From Bacteroidales bacterium (GTDB lineage: Bacteria; Bacteroidota; Bacteroidia; Bacteroidales; F082), in NCBI GenBank assembly GCA_017427985.1, contig JAFRRS010000022.1, positions 62,001 to 126,000 of the forward strand: a DNA stretch of 64,000 bases, read 5' to 3'. This document shows, in pieces, positions 41,463 to 49,719 of this stretch. The first letter of the stretch is position 1; every line of letters starts with the position of its first letter. The position numbers and the translations under genes were made by a program. A model generated the notes under the pieces. The model was not told the origin of the DNA, made no database searches, and was given only the letters and a program-made list of their open reading frames with translations.

Positions 41463-42641
41463 TTATTTGAGGCCGAGTTTGTTTCTCATACCGTCAGTCA
41501 AAGCGGCTTTATTTACTGTGAAGAAGACCGTGTGGAGTTTCACAAACTGTTCGGAACAGTACCAGAAGCCGTTGTATGGTCCAGTCTCGCCCCATGAATT
41601 TTTCACCTTATAATATTTGGTGCCGTTCTGGTCGTGGGCGATGCCGACGATAAGCATGCTGTGGTCGTCGCCGGTGCTCCAGTCGTTGTAGGCTGTCTGG
41701 TGCATTTCAGCGGTGACTTCTTTCTCAGGAATCACATTTTCAAATGAATAGATGCCTTCAAGAATCTCTTCGTCGGTCATTTTCTTGAATTTTTTCGGGT
41801 CGCTTTCGCGAATCAAATTCACATCATCGGTAGGAACGATTGCCACGCCTGCCTTGCGAGAAAAGCCCTTGTCGCTGACATCCTGTGCCCAACCTACGGT
41901 ATAGCCGTTTTTGAGGGCGTTGTCAACTTCCGCCATCATCTCGTCGAATTGCATGTTGTAGGTCATGGTGTTGGTCCAGTTGTCAGGAATCTCAAGGATG
42001 AAAGGCTTGTAAAGTTTCTTGTCGGTGAATGATGAGAACTGGATGTAATCCTCAATGTTGAGTTTGTATTTTTTGGCAAAGCCTTTTGCGTCGAATCTCT
42101 GTGGCAGCTTTCCAAGGTATCCGTCAAGAATTGACTCCACCACTTGCGGATAAACCTCGTAAAGGATGCGACCGTTGCTTTTCTTTGTCACAACTTTTGC
42201 GTAGCTCTCGATGGCATTCTGCAGTTCCCAGTGGCAGTGTTTCTCTTCGCCTGGCAGCAGTCCGCTGTAGGATTCTTCGGTAATCATTCCGGCGTCATTC
42301 AAGGCGTAAAGCACATCGATGACCTCGCCGCCGCAGCTGAGACCGACGGTGCCGTGCATGCTCACAAATCTCTTGAATTTCTGCTGGTATGCCCAACGGA
42401 CGAAGAACATTTCCGAAAGGTTCAAGGTTTTGTTGTATTTCTTGAGAATCTCCGCCTCAACGAATCCTGTTCCAGCAAAGCACCAGCAGGTGCCTGACTG
42501 GGCTTGGTTCTGTACTATCGTGTGAGGGGCAATCGTCTCGTCGGTAAACTGATAGACGGCTTTTTCCTCTTTCTGAGCAAGCATCGGGACGGCTATAACC
42601 ATCGTCAACGCTAATAAAACTATACTTTTTAAGTTTTTCAT
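41463..42641 (-). CDS. Secreted C1-family cysteine peptidase, copy 2
   Basis: 392 residues. Signal peptide about 1-22 (cleavage after MLAQ). Active-site Cys in AQSGTCWCFAGTGFVEAEIL, His in TGDDHSMLIVG, Asn in VKNSWGETG. Architecture equals the copy at 40109, with differing loops, so the pair arose by tandem duplication. Its own -7 box lies upstream. Confidence 0.92.
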   Translation of the reverse strand: MKNLKSIVLLALTMVIAVPMLAQKEEKAVYQFTDETIAPHTIVQNQAQSGTCWCFAGTGFVEAEILKKYNKTLNLSEMFFVRWAYQQKFKRFVSMHGTVGLSCGGEVIDVLYALNDAGMITEESYSGLLPGEEKHCHWELQNAIESYAKVVTKKSNGRILYEVYPQVVESILDGYLGKLPQRFDAKGFAKKYKLNIEDYIQFSSFTDKKLYKPFILEIPDNWTNTMTYNMQFDEMMAEVDNALKNGYTVGWAQDVSDKGFSRKAGVAIVPTDDVNLIRESDPKKFKKMTDEEILEGIYSFENVIPEKEVTAEMHQTAYNDWSTGDDHSMLIVGIAHDQNGTKYYKVKNSWGETGPYNGFWYCSEQFVKLHTVFFTVNKAALTDGMRNKLGLK

Positions 42642-42671
42642 GTTTTAAATTTTATAGATTTTTTCAAGCTA

Positions 42672-42679
42672 CAAAGATA
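42672..42679 (-). promoter_or_regulatory. Bacteroidota -7 box for the C1 peptidase genes
   Basis: Reverse strand TATCTTTG, 31 bases before the ATG at 42641. Confidence 0.6.
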
Positions 42680-42771
42680 TAAAAATAATACGGACGCCTG
42701 ACATATTTTTGAAAAATTTAAACGCGCTTCATTTTTTTAATCATTTTTTAAAAAATAGTAAATTATTTTAC

Positions 42772-42779
42772 TAATTTTG
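42772..42779 (+). promoter_or_regulatory. Bacteroidota -7 box for thrC
   Basis: TAATTTTG followed by CA, 22 bases before ATG 42801. It overlaps an upstream in-frame start at 42777 and so rules it out. Confidence 0.65.
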
Positions 42780-42800
42780 CAGCTTCAAAACAGAAAAACT

Positions 42801-44087
42801 ATGACTTTTATTCCGACGAAATACCAGGTAAAATGCGTTGCTGACGGCCGCGTTGGCGATGACACTGGCTGGATGCTCGACTTTCCGAACAGCGAGAAAC
42901 CGAGCCTTATCCGTGCGATTTATGAGAAAAAACAGCTTGAGGTGAAAGAGGAAAACGAGGGATTGTACCGTTTTGCCGACTGGATGCCGATTAAGAATCT
43001 TTTGAAAGGAGCATCGTGCCCTGTGACATATAAAAGTGAGAAACTTGCTAAAAAATTGGGACTCAATAACTTGTATATCACTTTCAATGGTTATTTCCCG
43101 GAGATTGGTGCAAAGATGCGCACCTGCTCATTTAAGGAGACGGAGGCATATTCTGTGTGCGCGCGTCTTGATGACAAGCTTCGCGAGCAGGTTATGGTGG
43201 TGTCGTCGGCAGGTAACACGGCGCGTGCGTTCGCTCAGGTGTGCTCCGACAACAATATCAAGCTTTTGCTGACGGTTCCGGAGGATAACATCGACGCGTT
43301 GTGGTTTGAGAAACCGCTCAACCCTTGTGTAAAACTGCTTTGCACCGAGAGCGGCAGCGATTATTTTGACGCTATTAATTTAGGAAATATCGTCTGCGAG
43401 ATGGAGGGATTCTTCGCTGAGGGCGGTGCCAAGAACATCGCGCGTCGTGACGGCATGAGCACCACGATGATGTCGGCGACGACGTTCATTGGGCGCATCC
43501 CGGATTATTATTTCCAGGCTGTTGGAAGCGGCACTGGAGCAATCGCGGCATGGGAGGCGAACCTGCGTTTTATTGAAGACGGACGTTTCGGCACCAACAA
43601 AGCGAAGATTTACGTTTCGCAGAACAAGCCGTTCACTCCAATGTACGACGCATGGAAAGCACATTCACGCGCCATGTTGCCGTACGACGCCGATCAAGCT
43701 CGTAAAGACGCAGCTGAAATCTGCGCTAAGGTTCTGTCAAACAGAAAACCGCCTTATTCATTGGCTGGAGGCCTGTACGACGCTATGGTCGATACCGATG
43801 GCGATTTCTTCGCTGTTACCAACGATGAGGCTCAGAAAGCTTGCGATATGTTCAAGGAACTCGAAGGTATCGACATCTACCATGCAGCAGGTGTGGCTAC
43901 GGCATCGCTCATCCAAGCTGTTGAGAATAAACAGGTTAAAGCCGACGATGTGATAATGCTCAATATCACTGGTGGCGGCGAAGCGCTGTTCAAACAACAC
44001 AACGATGTTTGGTATCTTAAACCGAATCATGTCTTCAGCGTGAACGCGACAAAAGACGAAATTAAAGATTTTGTAAAAACCCTGTAG
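42801..44087 (+). CDS. thrC: Threonine synthase
   Basis: 428 residues from ATG 42801. PLP enzyme that converts O-phosphohomoserine to threonine. The PLP lysine is in MRTCSFKETEAYSV, preceded by LYITFNGYFPEIGAKM. Later blocks VVSSAGNTARAFAQVCSDNNI and AVGSGTGAIAAWEAN bind phosphate and PLP, and NITGGGEALFK is the C-terminal phosphate loop. The stop codon TAG is the first triplet of a palindromic repeat (family A), so the gene's end was set by that element. Confidence 0.93.
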   Translation: MTFIPTKYQVKCVADGRVGDDTGWMLDFPNSEKPSLIRAIYEKKQLEVKEENEGLYRFADWMPIKNLLKGASCPVTYKSEKLAKKLGLNNLYITFNGYFPEIGAKMRTCSFKETEAYSVCARLDDKLREQVMVVSSAGNTARAFAQVCSDNNIKLLLTVPEDNIDALWFEKPLNPCVKLLCTESGSDYFDAINLGNIVCEMEGFFAEGGAKNIARRDGMSTTMMSATTFIGRIPDYYFQAVGSGTGAIAAWEANLRFIEDGRFGTNKAKIYVSQNKPFTPMYDAWKAHSRAMLPYDADQARKDAAEICAKVLSNRKPPYSLAGGLYDAMVDTDGDFFAVTNDEAQKACDMFKELEGIDIYHAAGVATASLIQAVENKQVKADDVIMLNITGGGEALFKQHNDVWYLKPNHVFSVNATKDEIKDFVKTL

Positions 44088-44110
44088 GGGCGAATCATCA
44101 TTCGCCCTTA
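44083..44110. repeat. Palindromic element, family A, at the thrC stop codon
   Basis: TGTAGGGGCGAAT CATC ATTCGCCCTTA: a 9-10 bp stem. The TAG of GTAGGGG is the thrC stop (44085-44087). Confidence 0.85.
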
Positions 44111-44116
44111 TTTCGG

Positions 44117-44130
44117 TGCCCTTACGGGCA
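44117..44130. repeat. Micro-hairpin TGCCC-TTAC-GGGCA
   Basis: A 5-bp stem with a TTAC turn, the same style as units of the array at 22185. A second one, TCGCC-GAA-GGCGA, lies at 44218-44230 in the same gap. Confidence 0.55.
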
Positions 44131-44150
44131 GAAATCTCAAAAAAATCTAT

Positions 44151-44198
44151 AAAAAAATCTTTCAAATTTTCCACGTGGGATGTTTGAAAGATTTTTTA
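44151..44198. terminator. Terminator between thrC and the Omp28-like gene
   Basis: AAAAAATCTTTCAAA and TTTGAAAGATTTTTT are perfect inverted repeats (15 bp) around a short ACGTGG-type core, with A and T runs on both sides, so it serves both converging genes. Confidence 0.88.
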
Positions 44199-44240
44199 TT
44201 TGATTTTGAATGATTTCTCGCCGAAGGCGACAAAAAACAA

Positions 44241-44265
44241 TGGGGCAAATGATGATTTGCCCCTA
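44241..44265. repeat. Palindromic element, family A variant
   Basis: TGGGGCAAAT GATG ATTTGCCCCTA: a 10-bp stem with C-to-A change in both arms relative to the other family A copies, so pairing is retained. Confidence 0.8.
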
Positions 44266-44270
44266 CTATG

Positions 44271-46586
44271 TTATCGTTTTACGACCTTATTAACGGTTTC
44301 CTTTCCATTGTTGTCAACAACTTTCACCATGTAAACGCCTGATGTGAGGCTGCTCATATCGACGTTCACGTTCTGTTCGCCGTTGACTGACAGCACTTTC
44401 TGGCCGCAGAGGTTGTAAACTTCAACTGTATTGATGTTTGCGCCGCTGACCATGATGTTGCCGTTGGTCGGGTTAGGATAAATCTCATATCTGCAACTGT
44501 TTTCCTCAACACCATCATACCATGATGAATCGAGTGTGATTTTTACCGACTGTGTACCAACTGTTGATACTATATTGAGAACCACATCGAAATTCTCTTT
44601 GGCAACAATGTTGTCTGGAGTTATCGCGACTTCCATGCTACTGCCTTGTGGAAGAATATATGGAAGGGTTTCGTCAAACTCTATGTACAGATAATTTGAT
44701 TCTAATTCAGCAATCTCGCTGATAGTGACATCGCTGCCTGTATTGTTGGTGATGGTGAGAATCTGTGTCTCTTCGGGCATTGTATAAACCATCTCTGTTG
44801 TGCTGAGTGTGAGTGTTGTTGCAGGAGCTGCTGTTGATTTCACAATCTTCACTGATGTCATGTCATCCTGATAAAGAGCTTCAACAGCAACAACGTTGAA
44901 TTCTTCTGTAATACTTGTCGTGAATTCTGTTGCTGTGACATTTCCAGCCATTTCACCGTTGACGTATACGTTGTAGCTCAATGCATTGCCGCCTTCAGGA
45001 GCTTGCCATGTGGCTGTCAGTGTGCCTTCGTCCAATGTCACTGCGAGGTTCTGGACAGGATATGGATGGATGTCGGTGTATTCATACATGAAGTGGCTGT
45101 TGATAACCTCATGTGTTGAAATATTCTGAATCCATGCTGATACTTCGAGGTCGGTCATTTCCTCAACGTGTGTTGATGCCAAGTTTTGAGTGTATTCAAA
45201 ATGCTGATATTCACCGGCTGGGATGTTGAGGGCATCGCCTGATGGTGAGGTCATGAATTTCATGAAGACATGGTGGAACGAGGTCTCGCCGTTGCTTCCG
45301 ACGTTGCCTGTGGTCAATTTTTCGTTTACTGTCACGAAGGCTTTTTCAGCGGTCATATTATAGAATGACATGAAGTCGACCTTAACGGTGATTGTTGTGC
45401 CGTCGATATTGAATGAACCTCTCACGTCAGCAAATGAAGGTGTGTTGTAAGCTCCATCCAATTGGCTTTGTGATACAGATGTTGCGCCAAGATTTGTTCC
45501 TTCAAGGCATACATTAGGAACAGCGTTCACGCCGTAGAATTGTCTTCTTGTGCCGCCTTCTGCAGTGTAATACGGGTCACCGTTGCCAGGCCAGTTCATC
45601 TGATATTTTGTGTAGGTGAATTTGCCAGGGTTTGCGTTTGTGAGGTTGCCCATTGTTGTGTTCACGCTGACGCACGGACCGCATGTCGAGCTTGAGAAAT
45701 GCTCAATCATTGGGATTCTCTGTGTTGAGCCGAGTGACACATTGATGGTCTTTTCAAGAGTGTTGTTTGTAGGATCGTCGTCATCGCCGCCGTTCACTGC
45801 AACCACATTGACTGTAAGCAGATATGATCCTGGAGCTAAGGTTGTAGGCACTCCAAATGTCACTTGTGTCGAAGCCAGAGAGGCGAGAGCTGTGTTGAAA
45901 GTCTCTTCAATTTCATCCATACCTTCAAACTGATATGACAATGTGAAATTGTTGATTGCATTGATACCTTTGTTTGAAACAGAGACTTTAACATCCGTGC
46001 TGCCGGCGCCAATTGTCGGGTTGACGTTGATGCTGTTTAATGCGAGGTCGAGGTTCTCTTGCGAGAAAATCTCGATGTCGTCGAAATACCAGTTGTTGAT
46101 GTTGTAGCTGTTTCCTGTGTAGTAAATGCAGAATCTGACGTTGCTGTTGCCCATGTCTGGAGTTGTGATGTTCTGAGACACTGACCATGAGCTGCTTGAG
46201 CTGTAGCTCTGTGACCATGCGTCATTCCATGTGGTGCCGCCGTCGGATGATGTTGCGATGCCGAGGGTGTGACCGCCAGAGTAGTTGTCAAGAGCGTGTT
46301 TGAAGCTCACAACCACACTTGAAACTCCTGTGAGGTCGACAGCAGGCATCATCATACGTGATGTTCCGTTGAACTGAGGGCTCCAGGCAAGGAGAAGTTC
46401 GTTGGCTTCGCCGCCGGCGTTTTGTGTCGCTGAAATGCTCCAGTTGCTGGTCCCTGAACCTGAAACCTGCCATCCCGATGGCATCGATGAGCCGTCGAAA
46501 TGCTCGCTGATGAAGCTTGTTCTTGTTTGTGCAAATACTGATACTGACATCAATATTGCCACGATGAATAGTAAAGTTTTTTTCAT
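44271..46586 (-). CDS. Secreted Omp28-like protein with MAM-like and type IX sorting domains
   Basis: 771 residues. Signal peptide about 1-19 (cleavage after VFAQ). Domains in order: an N-terminal choice-of-anchor/MAM-like jelly roll (about 20-180, DGSSMPSGWQVSG to WYFDDIEIF), a CARDB-like Ig domain (about 185-285), an Omp28/thioredoxin-like domain with the CGPC redox motif in EHFSSSTCGPCVSVN and PNVCLEG (about 290-510), Ig/FN3-like modules, and a T9SS type A sorting domain (YEIYPNPTNGNIMV to VNKVVKR). Role outside the cell is unknown; the CGPC motif allows thiol exchange. Its neighbours on both sides are palindromic elements. Confidence 0.88.
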   Translation of the reverse strand: MKKTLLFIVAILMSVSVFAQTRTSFISEHFDGSSMPSGWQVSGSGTSNWSISATQNAGGEANELLLAWSPQFNGTSRMMMPAVDLTGVSSVVVSFKHALDNYSGGHTLGIATSSDGGTTWNDAWSQSYSSSSSWSVSQNITTPDMGNSNVRFCIYYTGNSYNINNWYFDDIEIFSQENLDLALNSINVNPTIGAGSTDVKVSVSNKGINAINNFTLSYQFEGMDEIEETFNTALASLASTQVTFGVPTTLAPGSYLLTVNVVAVNGGDDDDPTNNTLEKTINVSLGSTQRIPMIEHFSSSTCGPCVSVNTTMGNLTNANPGKFTYTKYQMNWPGNGDPYYTAEGGTRRQFYGVNAVPNVCLEGTNLGATSVSQSQLDGAYNTPSFADVRGSFNIDGTTITVKVDFMSFYNMTAEKAFVTVNEKLTTGNVGSNGETSFHHVFMKFMTSPSGDALNIPAGEYQHFEYTQNLASTHVEEMTDLEVSAWIQNISTHEVINSHFMYEYTDIHPYPVQNLAVTLDEGTLTATWQAPEGGNALSYNVYVNGEMAGNVTATEFTTSITEEFNVVAVEALYQDDMTSVKIVKSTAAPATTLTLSTTEMVYTMPEETQILTITNNTGSDVTISEIAELESNYLYIEFDETLPYILPQGSSMEVAITPDNIVAKENFDVVLNIVSTVGTQSVKITLDSSWYDGVEENSCRYEIYPNPTNGNIMVSGANINTVEVYNLCGQKVLSVNGEQNVNVDMSSLTSGVYMVKVVDNNGKETVNKVVKR

Positions 46587-46613
46587 GTGCTATAATTTTA
46601 AATGTTGAACATG

Positions 46614-46621
46614 CAAATATA
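46614..46621 (-). promoter_or_regulatory. Bacteroidota -7 box for the Omp28-like gene
   Basis: Reverse strand TATATTTG followed by CA, 28 bases before the ATG at 46586. Confidence 0.55.
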
Positions 46622-46630
46622 TATAAAAAA

Positions 46631-46660
46631 TGTAAGGGCGAAACATTTTTCGCCCCTACA
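46631..46660. repeat. Palindromic element, family A, between Omp28-like and carboxyltransferase genes
   Basis: TGTAAGGGCGAA ACAT TTTTCGCCCCTACA: a 12-bp stem with a mismatch. It may terminate the carboxyltransferase transcript, whose stop lies 7 bases away. Confidence 0.85.
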
Positions 46661-46666
46661 GTAAAA

Positions 46667-48433
46667 TTATTTCTCGATGAATGCTAAGATGTCACCTTTC
46701 TTCACGACTTTGCCTTGCTCAGCGATGACTTCCACGACTTTGCCGCTCCAGTTTGTCTTGATTTCTTCAGGAGCGTAAGGTGTCTGTACATAGCAGAATG
46801 TGTCGCCTTCGTTGTATCTCGTGCCTGTCGCAGGCGGTATCGACTTCTCGTAAGCGTCGAGTTCCCAGATGATGCGGCCGCTCACCGGTGATGTCACGGC
46901 TTCGGCGTTCGGGTGGCGCATCTTTCTGAGGTCGTCGAGGTTGACGGTCATGCCGCTCTTCTCGGCTTTGGCTTGCATCTTGGTCTCGAGTTCTTGGTTG
47001 AAGCGGCGTTTTGCCTCGCCTGACTTGTATTCACGATATTGTTTCTCGTGCATTGCAAACTCGAACAACTCTTCGTCGTCCTGACCGCGGTCCCAGCCGT
47101 TTTTCTCCATTTCTTCGATGAAATGAGGAAGTGCGTCAGGGTAGTTGTCCTGCGGGTTGCCTGTGAAGAACTCGAAGCCTTTCTTGTTGGCGAGCTCCAC
47201 GATTTCAGGTGCCAAAGTGCCAGGGAGTTTTCCTGCCTTGCCAAGAATCATGTCCCATGCTGCAGGGTCGATTGATGTCTCGTAACGAGGCTCGCCCTTG
47301 CTCATGGCGAAGAGGTTCATCAAAGCGATGTTCTTGGTGTACTGGCTGAATGGCGTCACTAATGGCGGGTTGCCGAGTTTAGGCCAGATGTTCTGCACTT
47401 CCTGGAACAACTCAACGAGCATCTCATCTTCGCTTAGCTCAGGTAGTCCCTGATTTTTGCGGTTCATGTTGATAGCAGCGTGCACCGGCTTGAGGTCGGC
47501 CATGAGCGAGCCCATCATTCCACCTGGGAGACCGCAACCTAACAGCAACGAGTTGATGTAACGGTTACGCGGGTCGATCCAGTAGCCGAGGAAGTCGTCG
47601 ATGAAGGTTTGTGTCATGTGACGTGCCGCCATGTATGTCTTCATGTCGATGTCTTTCACAAGGAAACCTGCGTCTTTCAGCATCGCCTGTACGCTGATGA
47701 CGTCAGGATGGACGGTGCCCCATGAGAGCGGTTCCATCGCCACGTCGACGTAGTCGCAGCCAGCCTTGCAGACTTCGAGCATCGAAGCCATCGAGAGGCC
47801 AGGAGTGGTGTGGCCGTGGTACTGCACCTTGATTTCTGGGTGCTGTGTCTTGATATGGTTCACAATCTTGCCCAAAGTGACAGGACGACCTACGCCCGCC
47901 ATGTCTTTCAAAGCGATTTCTTTAGCACCTGCTTCGATGAGTTTTTCCGACATTTCGATGTAATACTCGGCGGTGTGCACCTGCGAATAGGTGATGCTCA
48001 TGGCAGCCTGCGAAATTATGCCTGCTTCGTTTGCCCACTGAATCGACGGGATGATGTTACGAACGTCGTTCAGACCGCAGAAGATACGTGTGATGTCGAC
48101 ACCCTGAGCTTTTTTCACTTTATACATCAGCTGACGCACGTCGGCTGGTACGGGGTTCATTCTCAATGCGTTAAGTGCGCGGTCAAGCATGTGGCACTCG
48201 ATGCCACCCTTGTGCAAAGCGGCGGTGAAGGCACGTACAGAAGGGTTCGGGTTCTCGCCATAAAGCAGGTTCACCTGTTCGGCAGCGCCACCGTTGGTCT
48301 CGACACGGTCAAAACATCCCATGTCGATGATGAGAGGCGCAATCTGTTCCAATTGGTCCTTGCGAGGCACATATTTGCCTGAGCTTTGCCACATGTCACG
48401 ATAGACAAGACTGAATTTAACTTCCTTTTTCAT
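46667..48433 (-). CDS. Pyruvate/oxaloacetate carboxyltransferase with degenerate biotinyl domain
   Basis: 588 residues from ATG 48433; an in-frame extension further upstream runs through the promoter region and is rejected. The TIM-barrel carboxyltransferase of the OadA/PycB type shows FSLVYRDMWQSSGKYVPRKD, IIDMGCFDRVETNGG, the metal-binding YHGHTTPG and MAMEPLSWGT-like VDVAMEPLSWGTVHPD. The C-terminal biotinyl-like domain (about 505-588) reads FCYVQTPYAPEEIKTNWSG where a BCCP has xxVEAMKMMNEI; the lysine that carries biotin falls on Tyr. It may work with a separate biotin carrier, or not use biotin. A decarboxylase membrane subunit is not in this window. Confidence 0.85.
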   Translation of the reverse strand: MKKEVKFSLVYRDMWQSSGKYVPRKDQLEQIAPLIIDMGCFDRVETNGGAAEQVNLLYGENPNPSVRAFTAALHKGGIECHMLDRALNALRMNPVPADVRQLMYKVKKAQGVDITRIFCGLNDVRNIIPSIQWANEAGIISQAAMSITYSQVHTAEYYIEMSEKLIEAGAKEIALKDMAGVGRPVTLGKIVNHIKTQHPEIKVQYHGHTTPGLSMASMLEVCKAGCDYVDVAMEPLSWGTVHPDVISVQAMLKDAGFLVKDIDMKTYMAARHMTQTFIDDFLGYWIDPRNRYINSLLLGCGLPGGMMGSLMADLKPVHAAINMNRKNQGLPELSEDEMLVELFQEVQNIWPKLGNPPLVTPFSQYTKNIALMNLFAMSKGEPRYETSIDPAAWDMILGKAGKLPGTLAPEIVELANKKGFEFFTGNPQDNYPDALPHFIEEMEKNGWDRGQDDEELFEFAMHEKQYREYKSGEAKRRFNQELETKMQAKAEKSGMTVNLDDLRKMRHPNAEAVTSPVSGRIIWELDAYEKSIPPATGTRYNEGDTFCYVQTPYAPEEIKTNWSGKVVEVIAEQGKVVKKGDILAFIEK

Positions 48434-48499
48434 TTTTATTTTATTTAATATTTTTTTTCGACTCTTAGATTTGAAGCGCAAAAGTACTAATATTTTTCT

Positions 48500-48507
48500 T
48501 ATTTTTG
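48500..48507 (+). promoter_or_regulatory. Bacteroidota -7 box for the M20 amidohydrolase operon
   Basis: TATTTTTG followed by CA, 19 bases before ATG 48526. An upstream in-frame TTG lies on the box and is not the start. Confidence 0.55.
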
Positions 48508-48525
48508 CAAAAAATAAAATTAAAA

Positions 48526-49719
48526 ATGAAGCAATTGATAAAAGCCAAGAGTGACGCGTATTTTGACGATGTTGTGGCAATCCGCCGGCATCTTCATCAG
48601 CACCCCGAATTGAGCTTTTGTGAAAAAGAAACCGCAGAACTCATAAAGAAATGTCTTGCTTCAAAAAATATTGAATATCAATCGGATGTTGCCGGATATG
48701 GAGTGGTTGCGACAATAAAAGGAACGTGCACAGGCAAAAAAGTAATTGCATTGCGCGCTGACATGGACGCGTTGCCAATCCAAGAAACCACAGACCTTCC
48801 TTATCGTTCTGTCAACGAGGGCGTGATGCATGCCTGCGGTCATGACGCGCACGTTGCGATGCTTCTTGGCACTGCTTTCATTCTCAATGATTTAAAAGAT
48901 GAATTTTCTGGAACGATCAAACTTATTTTCCAGCCTGGAGAGGAAAAACTCCCTGGAGGTGCTTCATTGATGATAAAAGAAGGCGTTCTCAATGACGTGG
49001 ATTTAATTATTGCGCAGCACGTTTACCCAGATTTGCCTTACGGTGAAGTCGGTTTCCATGCAGGTCCGTACATGGCGTCGTCCGATGAGGTGAATATTAC
49101 TATAAGGGGCAGGGGTGGTCACGCCGCGAAGCCTGCCGAACGCGATAATGCTGTGTTAGCAGCGTCACAAATTGTGACGAAATTGTCTGAATTATATCCC
49201 GAACCATGTAGAGACGTTTCTGGAGACGTTTCAGGAAACGTCTCTACATTGTTGGCGTTTGGTAGTTTCATGGCAGAAGGTACATACAACGTCATCCCAT
49301 CCGAAGTTCATTTGAAAGGCACGATGCGCACTTTCGATGAAGAAAAGCGTAAAGTGTTGAAAAATAATATTTTAAAGGTTTCAAAAGAGATTGCTACTGA
49401 ATTCGGTTGCGAGGCGGAAGTTTTTATTGAACAGGGCTATCCTTCATTGAAAAATGATGTGAAACTGACTGAAAAATGTGCCGCTTTCGCGAAAGCGTTT
49501 TTGGGTGAAAACAAGGTGAAAGAACTGCCACAATTGATGACCGCCGAGGACTTTGCCTGGTATTCACAAAAAGTGCCGGCATGTTTCTGTCGCTTGGGTA
49601 CTTCGAATTATGCGAAAGGCATTGAAAACAAACAACATACATCAAATTTTGACATTGATGAAAATTCAATGAAAATAGGTATTGGATTGATGACATTTTT
49701 AACAATAAATTTGTTATGA
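48526..49719 (+). CDS. M20 family amidohydrolase (IAA-amino acid hydrolase type)
   Basis: 397 residues from ATG 48526. Di-metal aminoacylase/carboxypeptidase: RRHLHQHPELSFCEKETAELI, LRADMDALPIQE, HACGHDAHVAMLLG with metal His and Asp, FQPGEEKLPGGASLMIKEG with the catalytic Glu, and MTAEDFAWYSQKVPACFCRLG. It removes N-acyl groups from amino acids or peptides in the cytosol. Residues about 228-241 (CRDVSGDVSGNVST), just before LLAFGSFMAEGTYNVIPSEV, are encoded by a palindromic repeat of exactly 42 bases. They interrupt the dimerisation domain where relatives have no such loop, as far as I recall. Overlaps the next gene by four bases (ATGA). Confidence 0.92.
   Translation: MKQLIKAKSDAYFDDVVAIRRHLHQHPELSFCEKETAELIKKCLASKNIEYQSDVAGYGVVATIKGTCTGKKVIALRADMDALPIQETTDLPYRSVNEGVMHACGHDAHVAMLLGTAFILNDLKDEFSGTIKLIFQPGEEKLPGGASLMIKEGVLNDVDLIIAQHVYPDLPYGEVGFHAGPYMASSDEVNITIRGRGGHAAKPAERDNAVLAASQIVTKLSELYPEPCRDVSGDVSGNVSTLLAFGSFMAEGTYNVIPSEVHLKGTMRTFDEEKRKVLKNNILKVSKEIATEFGCEAEVFIEQGYPSLKNDVKLTEKCAAFAKAFLGENKVKELPQLMTAEDFAWYSQKVPACFCRLGTSNYAKGIENKQHTSNFDIDENSMKIGIGLMTFLTINLL
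49207..49248. repeat. Palindromic element, family B, inside the M20 gene
   Basis: TGTAGAGACGTTTC and GAAACGTCTCTACA are perfect 14-base inverted arms around TGGAGACGTTTCAG, a loop that is itself a partial copy of the arm. The 42-base length is 14 codons, so the frame is kept. Confidence 0.92.

Noticed and set aside
48434-48580. N-terminal extension of the carboxyltransferase
   Set aside because: It starts at a TTG inside the divergent M20 gene and crosses the promoter region; homologues begin at MKKEVKFSLVYRDMW.
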